Below, piece by piece: positions 13,701-26,800 of a stretch of 64,000 nt of DNA. The notes below the pieces were generated by a model that made no database searches, was not told the origin of the DNA, and was given only the letters and a program-made list of their open reading frames with translations. The DNA comes from Chelonoidis abingdonii. Its lineage: Eukaryota > Chordata > Testudines > Testudinidae. The translations under genes and the position numbers were made by a program. The DNA is taken from NCBI RefSeq assembly GCF_003597395.2, contig NC_133770.1:85247432-85311431 (forward strand). The letters run 5' to 3'. Positions within the stretch are counted from its first letter, which is position 1, and each line of letters begins with the position of its first letter.

Positions 13701-16700
13701 TTCCAGTTGGATTGCAAACTGTTCTGGCAGGGAACATGTCCTTTTCCTGCAATGCAGTATCAATGTGTATTTAAAAAAATGTAATTCTCATGCAAGTTAA
13801 CTTATCTTATAAGGGCCTCCAGGACCAATTTGATGACACTTTTCATTTAAGTTTGTTAAAAGGAGCCAGAGATGTACTATACACACATATGTATCATAAT
13901 TTCAGTTCACATGTACCTGACCATTCCATTTCCCAAGCTGTTAACCATTTTTGCAAATGTTTGTTCAAGAGGCTTCTCTGAGCCCTTCTGGTTAACCTGT
14001 GAAAAATGAAATTGTAATACCAATCATTCACATTTCTTTAAAAAGGAGAGGCAAACAATTTAACTAAGCAGAATAATTAAAGACATACCAAATTAACAAT
14101 CATTTGTTTTCCATAGCTAATTATCTGAGAGTCAAAATGTCTTTGGAAGCCATCCATCTAGAAAACAAAAGGGAAAAAAAGTGACATCACGGGACTTTAG
14201 AGATGCACAGCTCTGTAGTTCAGTAAAATTACTACATTACAAGAACCCCTTAATGTAACAGCCCAAGTCGTTTTCTCGATGAGACTGCGGTGCTCAATGA
14301 GGCAAATATCTGCACTCCACTTTGCCAATGTGCCTCAGCTCTCATCTGCAACAGTCTTGGGCTTCTCTTGTATAAACTACTAGTTGTGCCAAATAGTGCA
14401 GTGGTTTTTATCACTATACACAAATGAGAACCAGGAAGAGACTACTGCACTCATTTATAGTTATGACCTCATTCAAGCTTTGAGCCAAAGACTCCCTGGA
14501 TAAAAAGACTAGTATGCTGGCCCAAGCCTCTTGCTACTTCAACTTTAAAGGTAATGTTTGACTTTTATTTTAAGAACAGATTTAAATGGCATACTGTATG
14601 TTAATGAGAAGGAGCAGGAATGTTACGTTTATTACCACATTCTATCCAATTTACCCCCACACATCCAAGAAAACACACATACATGATTTACTACTTTGCT
14701 GATCTGTGGCTTTGGCTTATACTTGAGGTTTGGTCTCTGTGACCAGAAAAAAGGAATTGATCCACGGGTCTGGAAAACAAAGGAAACAGATACTTCAATG
14801 ACAAATGCAATTTCATGTTCTTGTTCATTACACCTTCCTGACATCTATATTTTAACTTGTGTTTTCTTGTTAAATGTAACATCAGGTTTTGGGCAGACAA
14901 GAAAAGAAGACTTGCCAGCTGAACTTAAGCTAGTCACGCAATCCATTCTGATAAGCCACTGAATTTACCTGGACAAATGAAGCTTTGCTCCCATTGTAAT
15001 GTACAATTTGTTCTGTTTCAACAAAATTAGCTGCATGTCCTTCTGAATCAATACCTGAGTTAGAAAAAACAGAATCCAGTTCACACCGACCACAAACACC
15101 ACTGCTTTAGATTTGAATTGGGGTCTCATTTTTCAGTTAGTAAGATGAAACTATACAGAATAGCCAAAAGATAAGTGAAATCTGTGGCCTCTGTAGATCA
15201 AAGCCACCATCTGAGACACTGTCAGCTCATGAAGCAGAGACTTGGGGTATGTCTACACTATGGGGACTATAATGGCATATCTATGACACCGTAGCTATGC
15301 TTGCACAACCATATAGTGTAGACACAGCACATAGCAATGGAAGGAGATTTTCTGTCTGCGTAGGAACACCACCTCCCAGAATGACAGTTGGAAGGTTGAT
15401 GGGAGCATTCTTCCATTAACTTAGCTGCATCTATGTTGCAGGTTAGATTGGCATAGCTAAATTGCTCAGGGGTGTGGATTTTTCAGAAGAGCAGACCTAG
15501 AGATTGCTATCATTCAGTCAGTGCAGGGCCTTTATTATACTGCCAGCATGTCTTAATAGTCTAACTTAAATACTTAAGTTATTTTCATACTGAACAAAGA
15601 TGCCAAAGCGCAGACACTGAAATCTTTCCTTCCAATGGAAAAATTATGGCACAGGGAGCAGCAAGTTTGTCCACACTTCCTCAATGCACCTCAACCTTAA
15701 CATGCAGAGACTGGTAAGGAGAAGGTACTTCAATCTGCTTCCCTTTTAGCCTTTGGCCTGAAATCAAGAAAAAGCAGACTGCTACAGAACAGACAGCCAA
15801 GGATCCTTTGTCAAACAAACACACCTGAAAATTGTAGTTAGGCTTTTTTTTTTTTTTTTTTTTTTTTTTGGTGTGGAACTCAGCTTAAATTTTCTTTCCC
15901 TGAACATGAGAATGTTCTCTTGTGAAGTTCTTTATTAGTTTGAAAAATTTATGTAAGGTATTTTACTGAAGTAAATACCACCATAAACAGCTTATTTATA
16001 GGCTAATCAGTATTGTCAAGTGTTTCATTTAATACTATCATCATTTTAAATTTTTGGACTAAACATAAATCAAATGCCTCAAGGAGCACTAAATGAGGTT
16101 TGCAGTTTAATAGATGCATCTGCATATGAAACTGCAGTTTTGTGCTCAAGGTTGTTTTTCTGTCCAGTTATTACACTGAAGTAAAATATTTGGCACAAAA
16201 ATCACATCGGGTTGTGACAGAATGGAACAAAACAGTAATGTAAGTGGTTAAATACTTATGACATTTGAAAAGAAGAAATTAATGTGTTACAAATATATTG
16301 ACCATTCCAACAGTGGCTGCACTGTTCGTCATCCTACCTCTCACATAATAACGTACACCAGCTCTGAAACAGCTTCTTCTAGAGATAAGCAGCCAGTCAA
16401 AATACTTTCCATTTATGGAACAAGAGTGCATAGCTATAACTGGTAAACATGTTAAGGAACACACAATTTTGCAATGTTTACTATGGTATTTTTAAATAAA
16501 AGGGAACAGGCACAGACATAGCGCCAAATGATTAAATAAATGCAAATAATTTTGCAAACATTCATTGATGTGTAGGTATGTGTATGCATATACTGTTATC
16601 CCTATGTCAAATTATTTATTATATTTAACTTCAGAATCAGCATCCTAATACTAAAATCTGTATGTGCACGACTGAGGAAGTTTTAAGGGATGCTAACTAA

Positions 16701-17786
16701 AAAAAAAAAAAAAGCGATTATAAACAGGGGAAAACAGGATTTGAAGAGATTTGAGACTGGTCTCAAAGGTTCTTAAATTAAATTAAAATGTTGACACATA
16801 TGACGACATCATTTTAAATCTATTAAAAGCCTAGGAACACAAATAACCATCACAATTGAAAGAATTAGGTCAATATTATCATCATCTTCATATGCATGAT
16901 CTCAGGTCCTGGCCCCCAAAAAAGGCCTGAACTCTTTTAAAAAAAAAAAAAAAAAAAAAATTCAGACTGCAGACCAAGCACCTTCTGAAATGCGTTATTT
17001 TTCTAAAAGTAGTTTTTCCCACCTTCTGCAACCAGAACTAGAAAAGAAGCCTTCAAACCTGATCATGCGCCCTCAGAATATGTGCATCTTAACAATATGC
17101 TCCCGGAGCACCATGGCAGGACAACATTATATTGTCAATAGGCCAAATTTGCCCTTAGATGTACACAGCCCCTACCGAAATATTACAGGCAAGCTGCTTA
17201 TACAGACACTGTGTTATCAGATTCTAGTCCTTACTGTTAGGGAATAGTTGCTAAGAACTGGCAATTTAACTTAAGAATCCAGTTCTGACAAGGTCACAAC
17301 TACTTTCAGTTAATGTTAGATAATACAGCACCAAACTAATGTCAGAAAGCAGCGTTCCTCAAGTACTGCTGCAGCATGCAGAACACAGGTTCATACTACC
17401 CTCTATTGCCAGCAAGGTAGAACTACAAACTTTAAAGGACAAGATTAACAGGCTTTGTTTAGCTTTTAATATAGGCATGCTGTTCTGTCCCTCTGCTCTG
17501 TTCTTTTGAACTGCCAATATGTTAACCATCTTACTATTTGCTAAGGTCTGCAAGACAAGTTTTATGCCAATAAAAAATTAAATCAATTTTTGGGTTTCTA
17601 TTCAAGCATAAAAAATTGTAATTCTTAAAACTACAGCTGATTACTTACATACACACATTTCACCTCACAAATTTCATCTCACCAAGTGTTTTTCCCCACA
17701 AAAATCCTGCGTAGAAAATCCACTTTGTTGGGTAACTGCACATTAGGCCAATACTGCAGATTTCATATACAGTTGTGCCAGAACTC

Positions 17787-17821
<35 letters not shown>

Positions 17822-20800
17822 GAACAACTAGTTCAAATTTGGTTTAGAGAGTATACAAACAGATCCTCTGCCACCCAAAATGCCCTCAATAAAGAGTTCC
17901 TAGAGAGGGATCTAAAAAGGTCTAAAAATAGACATTGAACCACATACACAAACTCTTAAAATCCTTGTAGATACAGAGATCACCTCATATATATCAAGGC
18001 TTGGCTTTTATTCAGCAGGAAATAAAGGCAGTAGCTCTAAACTTGCCTGTTTAACAACACTGCCATAAACCTAAGATCGTAAGCTCAATCAATCTCCTAT
18101 GTAGAATGTAAGAATGGAGGGATGGATTCGACTCTTACCCTGACTCAAGAGAGATGAAGATCAATACCAGAGGAGTTTTATAAAAACGAGAGAGTTATTT
18201 ACCTTATAGTAACTGCAGGTTCTTCAAGATGTGTGAACCCTACCAGTATTCCACTGTGCGTACACATGCTCCATGTACCTAGAGTGAGAGAATTCCTGAA
18301 AGCAGTGTCTGGTGGTCTGCGCATGTGCCCTTGTTTTCCTCATGCCTCTGACTGAGGGGCTGAAGGATGGAGCTCACTGACCACCTCTCCAGTTCCTTCT
18401 CTACCACGAATCCAAGACTGATCCAAAGCAAAGGGGAAGGAGGCTGGGTAATTGAATATAGACAGAGACTGCATATCTTGAAGAACCTCATCACTATAAG
18501 ATAAGTAACTTTTCTTCTTCGAGTGCTGGTCCTTATGTGTATTTCACTGTGGATTATTGACAAGCAATACTCAAGTAAGAGGAGGGTGTGAGGATGCTAT
18601 TGTTTGTGCTCTTGTAGTGTGCCCTTCCCCTCCCATGAGTGGGAGGAAGATGAGACAACCGATCAGAGTAAGATACCGTTCAAGGTCCATTTAGAGATCA
18701 TCTGCGAGGATACAGCCTGACCTGAGACTCTTTCCACTATGACAATAAACAGTTGGAAATTTTCTGATTGGCTTTGGCTAGGTCTGTGAGCAGGATGAAC
18801 GTCCACATGGAAGTACGCATCCTTGATAATGAAAGCTGTAAAACCCATACCATTTTCAGGATGGGATTGTAGATGCCAGTATGATTATGTGAAATTTCAG
18901 TTTGCAAATAAACCAGTTGAGATGGCATAGAAAGAGGATGGGTCTCTAGCCACCCTTCTTTTTGGGTACTAGGAAGTACATCGAATAAAAACCCTTTCCT
19001 TGGTGTTGAAGAGACACCAGCTCTACCACTCCTCGCTGTAGGCAGGACTCTACTTCTTGTTTGACAGTCTCTGTGAAAATGACCCTTGAAGAGAGGCAGC
19101 AATGGGGTTTTGGAGAAGGCAGGGAGGTAAATTTGATTGCCTAGCCAGAATGGATGATGTTTAACATCCATTTGTCCACTGTTATAGCACTCCACTTTTG
19201 GAAAAAGAATGGTAGGTGATCCCCAAAGGATGTGTGGAACTCGGCAGATGGTGGCATCACTCACTGGTCTGCAGTTTCGAAGTCCCATCAAAAATATCAT
19301 TTAGACGTGGCTGGGGTTGGGATGATGTTGCTGCTGCAGAAGGTGCAGGGAAATGGGACATCTGAACCTTTTGCCTTTTTCGGAGTGGCTCATAAAACAA
19401 CTGATAGTAAAATTGTTGAGCCATCAGTCTAGGTTTGTATGATTGCCTGTGGAATTGTCTCTTCAGGGCAGATGTATATATTCTCCGAGAGTGGGAATAT
19501 ATACAGCTTTAGAATGTTTAAGGACTTATCTTTTTAACCAAAAAACAGATGAGTTTCATCAAAGGGCGGTGTTCTGGACCTCCCTGGGAAGCCCCAAAGT
19601 GCAAAGCCATGATGCACAGAGTATCACAATGGCACTTGCTATTGAACTTGAAGATGCATCTGCTGCATCTACTGCTGATAGAAGAGCAGTCCTGGCAACC
19701 AACTAACCTTCCTAAATGAGAGCCTGGAATAAAGCTCTATCTTGTAAGGGCACATGGCAGACCAATGGACACTGCTTTCAAGAATTCTCTGAGTGCCTGT
19801 AATGCATGCATACACAGTGGAATACACAGAAGGACCAGCACTCAAAGAAGAAAAACAGGATTTGCCAGATCAGTGGTATAACCCACTTAGTACTTGCTTC
19901 TAGCAGGCTACTACCCACAATGCAATTTTTCAGTGCACAGAGGGCTGGAAAAAATTCCTTCTTATCCATCGAAGGAATCACTAGATCCTAAAATATAGGG
20001 GAGATTACCGGAATGGAGAGTTTTCTAATACTAAGTAAATCATGTTCTCAATTGTTTTTAGTTTATAACACTTTGTCTTTTGTTAATCTCTTTAAGACTC
20101 CTCATGGTTGATTAACTACTACAGGGCTATAGTCAGAAAGTCCATCCTTGGGTGCTGACTGTGCTCTCTTATCTTATGTAATAACTTACGTGGAAACCTG
20201 CTGTGGGCCACCTTCCAAGTGAGCACAGGGAAAGAAGTACTTCCTTATTTCATGCAGGCTTACTGGGGGGTAGGAAGGAGAAGAGAGCCTGGGGTAGAAA
20301 GCTAGAACAGCACAGACTGGAGACCAACCTGAGCCGAGAAGATAATATCATTGTGTCTCCTCAAATCAGCATATGGTTCCATGCTGAGACAGTGGTTGAA
20401 TTCTGGACTGCTGAACAGAGCATATTTATGTAATCATATTTGCTTTAACAAGAAAAGGTCACTATCAAAGTTAGCAAAAAGTCAAAATTAACAGCGTATA
20501 CCAATCTCTCACGAACGCCTATTCTGGTTGGCTGTGTCTACAGTCTTTAAATAGTTCCGGCCCTGTTATCAGGACATACCCCCAGGGCTTCCTCCCTGAA
20601 GGCAATGGTTTCACCCCCTTGGCCTACTCTGTACCCAGCTGTCCAGCCAGACCACTAAGTAGTTCATTTTTCTGGGGTCTAATACTGTTCGATTGTAGGC
20701 TAGTTCCCCAGTGACCTATGCAGGGGCGGTGGGGAGAGACCCAGGACTGCCCACTACTCTGGGTCCCAGCCCAGGGACCCTAAGAATAACAGTCACATGC

Positions 20801-23800
20801 CACTGTGTCCCTTTAATTACACTGGTTTCAGTTCCCCGCAGCCCAGTCTTCGCTGAAGCATCACCCTTACTTCAGGGCTCATCTAAGTTCAGGCTCAGCA
20901 ACCAGCCAGCTCTTCCTCGCTGCCATGGTCCCTGCCAGAACTGAGCTGTCCCTGGTGCTGCAGTTCCCTTTGGGCAGCCAGGAGCACCAACTGTACTCCT
21001 CTGGCTCCAGCAAGGAACTGACTGTCTCTGGCTTTGCAGCGCCTTTCTTTATGGCCCTCCGTGGCCCTGACTGGCTGCTTCTGCTGCAGCCACTCTAGAC
21101 TGCTTGGAGGACTTCTATACAGCTCTTTTTCTGGGATGGGTGTGGCAGGACGCTGAGGCCTCCAGCAGGGCCTACTGCACTCTGTCATAAACCCATCTAT
21201 CGCAACACAACAAAGCCCAGTTGTCCCCCGATTGGGACTTTTCACCTTTTCTAACTCAAAAGCCGTAATATAATTGAAAATCCCAGCTTTTGTTAGGCAA
21301 ATTAGTTTACAGCCAATGCAAGGTATCAGGTTAATTTAAGATTGCAGGAATGCATGTGTATACTCTGCTACATGCATCATTCTTATGAGTAAGGCAGAGT
21401 ATTGCTATCAAAAGCACTGTTTGTTAAGAGAAGGACTCTTGTAACATTCTTTCAGTTTCTGAGAGGATGAGCAGAAAGATGGCAGAATGTGCATGCCTAT
21501 TCCTGTGGCATGGGATGGGGAGGTCTGAGTTATTACAGAGAACTCTCTCCCAGGTGTCTGGCTGGTGAGTCATCCCCACAAGTTCAGGGTATAAATGCTC
21601 ATCAAATTTAGGGTCAGGAAGGAATTGTCTCCCAGGTCAGATTGGCAGAGACCTTGGAAGTTTTTCGCCTTCCTTGGCAGCAGTGTGGGGCACGGTTCAC
21701 TTGCTGGCTTGAACTAGAGTAAATGATGGATTCGCTGCAACTTAAGGACTTCAGTAATTCAGCCAAAGGTTATGGCCTATTACAGGAGGGAGGTTCTAGA
21801 GCCTGTGATATGCAGGAGTTCAGACTAGGTGATCATGATGATCTCTTCTTGACTTAAAAGTCTATGAACCAACATTGCTCTCTTATTTTAAAGTCTATTA
21901 GCCTTGCTAATGCTGGTTTAAATTGTATCCAATGTCTCCTTATATATATCTATGTCCTTGTAAGAAAAAAAAATTCACTTAATAGGTGTCATTCACCAGT
22001 TCACAGTCTAACCATCTAAACATTTAGTAATATTGTAGGTGAACGTACCTGCCTAGCAGGATATAATCACAGGAATATTGATGTGAAAATGTTTATTAAA
22101 CTGAGCTTTGTCTCCCAACAGAACAGCCAACACTAGAAATGTGATTGTTCAAATCATGCTTATAAGAGTGGTTTATATAAAATTGTGTTAAATATGAAAA
22201 AGCAAAATATTTCCTCTTTGCATTCAGATGGTCCAAAATATAAATTGCCTACAATCATTACATGCTATGTTTGCAATTAGGACAAGATACACCAAATTTT
22301 GGGACGAGACTATTTGAAGATTTATGTGGTAGAGTTCCCAACTACAGTTAACTCTTGCACCAGCAACATTTTCTGCCTTAGAAAGTCAAATATTCTCCTA
22401 GATAATCTGATGAAACTTCTAAGGCTAACACAAAACAAAAACAAAACATTCGTAATCTAAATTTGCTCTAGATATCAAACACAAAAAGGATACATCCATG
22501 CATCACTGGAAGAGCAAACCTATGGATCTGAAAATACAAAAGAAATTGTATAACACATTTAAAAAATCCATTTTATATAAGTTGTCTAACAAAACAGATA
22601 TCTCCAAGTACTAACCAAAGAGATAGATCGATAGACGACAAGTGTATGAAACTCCAGTAAAAGGCACACATTGTAAGGGCAATTCAGTTTGGAAAGAGGG
22701 ACATTTATTCCCAATGAATAAGAAAAAGTTTCATGTTTTCTAGACAAGTCATTTCTTTGCACAACCACAGATTTTTTGCTCACTAATCAAGCAACGAAGT
22801 GTAATATTCTTACCAGTCATCACTCTGTAAAGCAGAAGAAATTCTGTAACCAAGCTTATCTCACAGTGAGTCAGTGAATGACCTTGCTAACAGCAAGCTG
22901 CCTTGGAATACAAGTGGGTATTTGTACTCCCAGTTCTAAACAGAGATCTGCTTAATATTTTTGCCACAAAAAAGCTAAATGTAAATTAATACCTAGATGT
23001 ATTTTCTAAAACTTACTTGAATACTGTCAACGTATGACATGAACAAATGTGTTAGCTGAGTTCGGAGCTACCAGTACAAGTCTTAGCTAAGAAACGTTGT
23101 CTAGCCCATGTGAATAATTTCAGACTAGACTTAAGAAATCCTAGGGTGCAATGTTATCTGGATATAACTTGCTAAACACAAGAGTAAATATGGCAATATA
23201 CTGCCCTTTACACTAATTAGCATTTAATTAAAAAAAGTTAAAGATGGTTTGCAAATACAATGCTATGTTTCTCTACATGGTGTAAAGCCTAGAAAAAAAG
23301 ATGGCAGATCAGGCATTAAGTCACCAGGAAGGAAGGAAGGTACTGAATGATGGTTCTGCTGCATTCTCTCAGTCCCAGACACCACGGAATCACTTCTCCT
23401 CAAATCATGATCTCTTTCCATAGATTTCAGTATCTCCTGAAGTTGTCCGCTACCATATTCTCTCTGCTAGCTGCTACAATAAAGTCTTCCCTTTCCTTTT
23501 CATTATAAGGTTACATCAGTGGAGATAGGTTACACCCTGTATTCAAAGGGGGTGGGTGCAGCAGCCAGCACAGAGAATACAGTAGTAAAACACCCTTATA
23601 TGTAAGGAGCATAGATGCCCTGGTTCTTTATGAAAATGTTCCTGCCTTCTTGGATGCACAGGCTGCCATGTGATTGTTGGGGACATCTGTGGGTTTTGGA
23701 AGCAGAGTCTCTGTGCCAGTATTCTGGGGGATGGGGGAAGGAGGTGAGTTGGGGGTGCAGGAGAAGAGGAAGGAAAAAAATCACAACACCACATATGTGA

Positions 23801-26800
23801 CTGGACAATTGTGAGGAATTTTCTACTTTGTGTGGACTTTCCCTATGCAGTCCACAAAGTATAGTCCAATTTGAGGGAGAGGGATGTCAAACTCAAGTGA
23901 CATCTTTCTCGACCAGTTTAAGTTTGTTTTTAGCTCGACACTTCACATGACAATAAATTCCCAATATAAACACATAGTTGTGTACGACCCTTCACTGGGC
24001 ACTTGTACAGCTTAGTTTACATTAGGATTTACCTTGCATGTCTCTTGAAGAATTTGTTTGAAAAGTAATGCTGATTCAGCCTAAAAACCTTGAAAGTGTT
24101 CTTTCGACCATGTGTGGAAATTTTGAGGAAAGGCAACCCAGACTCAAACTCATAGCTGTGCCAAGGGATAGAGGCAGTATCCTTGGGGAACAATGTCCGC
24201 TTTAGATAAGGCACAGCAGAGCTCAATATTTTGCAGATTCCAATTACTAGACACATACTGCCCACCTCTTCTTGGTGTTATTTTTCTTAGCATAAAGCAT
24301 ATCATCGAAGTCTATTTTTTTTCTTAGCGGACATTTTCAATAAGTCATTATTTCACCGGGTTATATCAGGGGACTTTTGAGTGAAATTGAAATGAAGTGT
24401 TTAGTCTAAGACAGATAAATGTAATGTCAATAACTTGCACAAACACAGAGGTAATTTTGCTACAACTAGCAGACAAGTAACCAATATTTTATCTACCAGT
24501 GTTCTGGGTATCTGAAATAAAGACACATGCAAGACTAAAACACTTTCTCCAGAATATTATATCTGTGCTACATTTGATATATACTATTAAAGGAAACTTC
24601 CAGCATATATTACCTCTGGCTGAGCAGCAAATTCTCTAAGAAGATGCCCATTCCAAACAAACCGTGGATCTGCCTGTAGTGAGAAAAATAAGCAAATAGG
24701 GTTGTTGGGGTTTTTTGTGGGGGGCAGGGAGGGGAGTTCTGAAGCTCAGCTTAGTTCTATGGTAGGACAGGAGCTCAGCACTATCATGCAGTAGCATGAG
24801 TTTGGGTGACTAGATACATGGTAAGGGTGGTACACCTGGCTTTCACAAAATGCCGTTTGCACTCTTTCGGCTGCAAAGACTGTCACACAGACGCATAGCT
24901 GGAGACCCTACCAGAAGAGGACAAAATGTTCCTGGTCCAATTTTCAGAGGTAGTGAGTATCCTCAGTTTCCACTGAGACCTGTGGCTGCTCAGCCCCTCT
25001 GAAACAAATAATCAGGCCAATTGAGCAGCGGTTGGTTCTGCAGCTGAAAGGCTTAGGTTTTCAAGTCTGCTTAGGACAGCAACAGACTGAGTCTGTTACA
25101 GACAGACTAGGTCTTGTTTTCCATCCTATAGAAACAGATAGTTACTCCAATCTTAAAGCCAAGAAAAAGGCTTGAATGACAAGGTGATAAGTTTCACATT
25201 GCCCAGTCAGTGCGCCTTGACTCTGACTTTGGGCTGGGTAGAAATGATGTGGATGGGGGGGGGGGGGGGGGGGGGGCGGAGGGGGCTGAAGGGAGAGTAA
25301 TATCCATAGGGATAAAATGTTAGTTTAGTCTCAATGCTGAATCAGTGCTTGGCCTCAGACTGCAAACAAAGCTATCACGGTGACATAGCCAAGAGAAGCT
25401 GATCAGACCACCAACTCATTTAATAAATGCCAAAAAGCTGTTAAGTGGTAATTTCGAACACTACTGACCTGGATTTTAACTGGTGACCAAAAGATACAGA
25501 CTATGACCCATCCAGTGCCCCCTTTATTAACGCTCTTGACCACTTTCTCCTTACCACTCCTGCCAGAAAAACGAGGGACACTGGACCATGCCTTCCATTA
25601 TATCCTTTAGTCTACAAATAGCAGCATTTTCAGTCTCCATTCCGCATTCTCTACAAGAAATCATTTATGCTACGTCTACACTAGAAACTTCAAAGTGCTG
25701 CCACGGGAGCGCTCCCCTGCCAGCACTTTGAAGCATTAGTGTGGTCACGCATGAGCACTGGGAAAGAGCTCTCCCAACGATCCTGGTAATCCAACTCCAT
25801 GAGGAGAATGGCTCCCAGCACAACTGCTTTAAAGCACTCAAACTTGCTGCGCTCAGGCGGGTGGTTTTTCACCCCCCTAAGCCAGCAAGTTAGAGTGCTA
25901 TAAAAATGTAAGTGTAGACAAGCCCTTAGTTACTATCCTTTTGTTCTGCAGAACAAAGGCGGTACATTGTAACAAAAATCAACTCAAAGTGCTTTTGAGA
26001 ACTTTAAACTGCAAGACATCAGTACAACCCAATGAATTTTGGAACAAGTGGAAACTCTCAGAGAGGAAAGTGAGAACATGTAGAGAGAATCTTATCCCAA
26101 AGGAGATCACAGCACTTTACTGGCTTCTATTTCAAGATGAAATATTTCTTCATTGAAATATGGTAGCCACTTAATAGCAAACAAAAGCTGCATTCAGCAA
26201 GTAGAAATCCCCCTGCATTTCTTCCATCCCAGTGAAGCATGTTTTTAGCTAAATTAACATTTGACCAGGATATCAGGACAACACCTGCGCTTGTTAAAAA
26301 TGTTATGAAATACTGAAGGTCAGATTTTAAAAAATGAGTAAGTACCACAATTACATAGGCAAATTTGGGCATCTAAGCAACTGTCTGGTGACTTAAATGG
26401 GTAACTGGCAACAGGCATGGAGCTACCCGATTTTGTATGCACATTTATATTTTATCCCAGTTATGCACGGGATAAAATATAAATGTGCATACAAAATCGG
26501 GTAGCTCCATGCTTGTTGCCAGTTACCCATTTAAGTCACCAGACAGTTGCTCAGATGCCCAAATTTGCCTATGGATAATTGCATGTGCCCATCTTTGAAC
26601 AATTTGATCCTTGACCATAAATGACAAGAACATTGGTTTTAAATTTGAATGCCAGCATCAGAACAAGTGAATGAAAGACTGATGCTTAGAGGTTATAGTG
26701 CCACTCATTGAGTCACCAATGCTACTTCCTACAGTACCCTAGGGTTTGGCTGCATTCAAGTGCTGATCAGGCTTGAGAGATCTGATGGGTTCACAGTCCA

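Larger units (their letters stand above)
10566..13916 (-). other. SACM1L intron 12
   Basis: GT-AG intron of 3.35 kb with two transposon-like repeats (10866-11225 and 12295-12425). A segment near 13700-13770 may be a diverged old SINE tail. The rest shows nothing. Confidence 0.9.
15055..16337 (-). other. SACM1L intron 8
   Basis: GT-AG intron of 1.3 kb with a MITE at 15243-15500 and a T26 run at 15844-15869. Confidence 0.9.
18185..19870 (-). mobile_element. Decayed DIRS-like retrotransposon
   Basis: The minus strand keeps reverse-transcriptase motifs in shifted frames: [10 protein letters not shown] near 18955-18990 and [14 protein letters not shown] near 18785-18830, the spacing and wording of DIRS-type reverse transcriptase. 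Inverted copies of TTCTTCTTCGAGTGCTGGTCC-like sequence occur at 18511-18551 and 19813-19855, as DIRS elements have inverted ends. Frameshifts and stops make it non-functional. Limits are approximate. Confidence 0.65.
16440..22493 (-). other. SACM1L intron 7
   Basis: GT-AG intron of 6.05 kb. It carries two A runs (16939-16960 and 17792-17818), a DIRS-like element (18185-19870), a GC-rich LTR-like block (20510-21245) and a CR1 3' end (21470-21875). The gaps between them show nothing. Confidence 0.9.

Noticed and set aside
18737..19300. 187-codon minus-strand open frame
   Set aside because: The motifs of the DIRS-like reverse transcriptase lie in a different frame. This frame is an out-of-register shadow of a decayed element.
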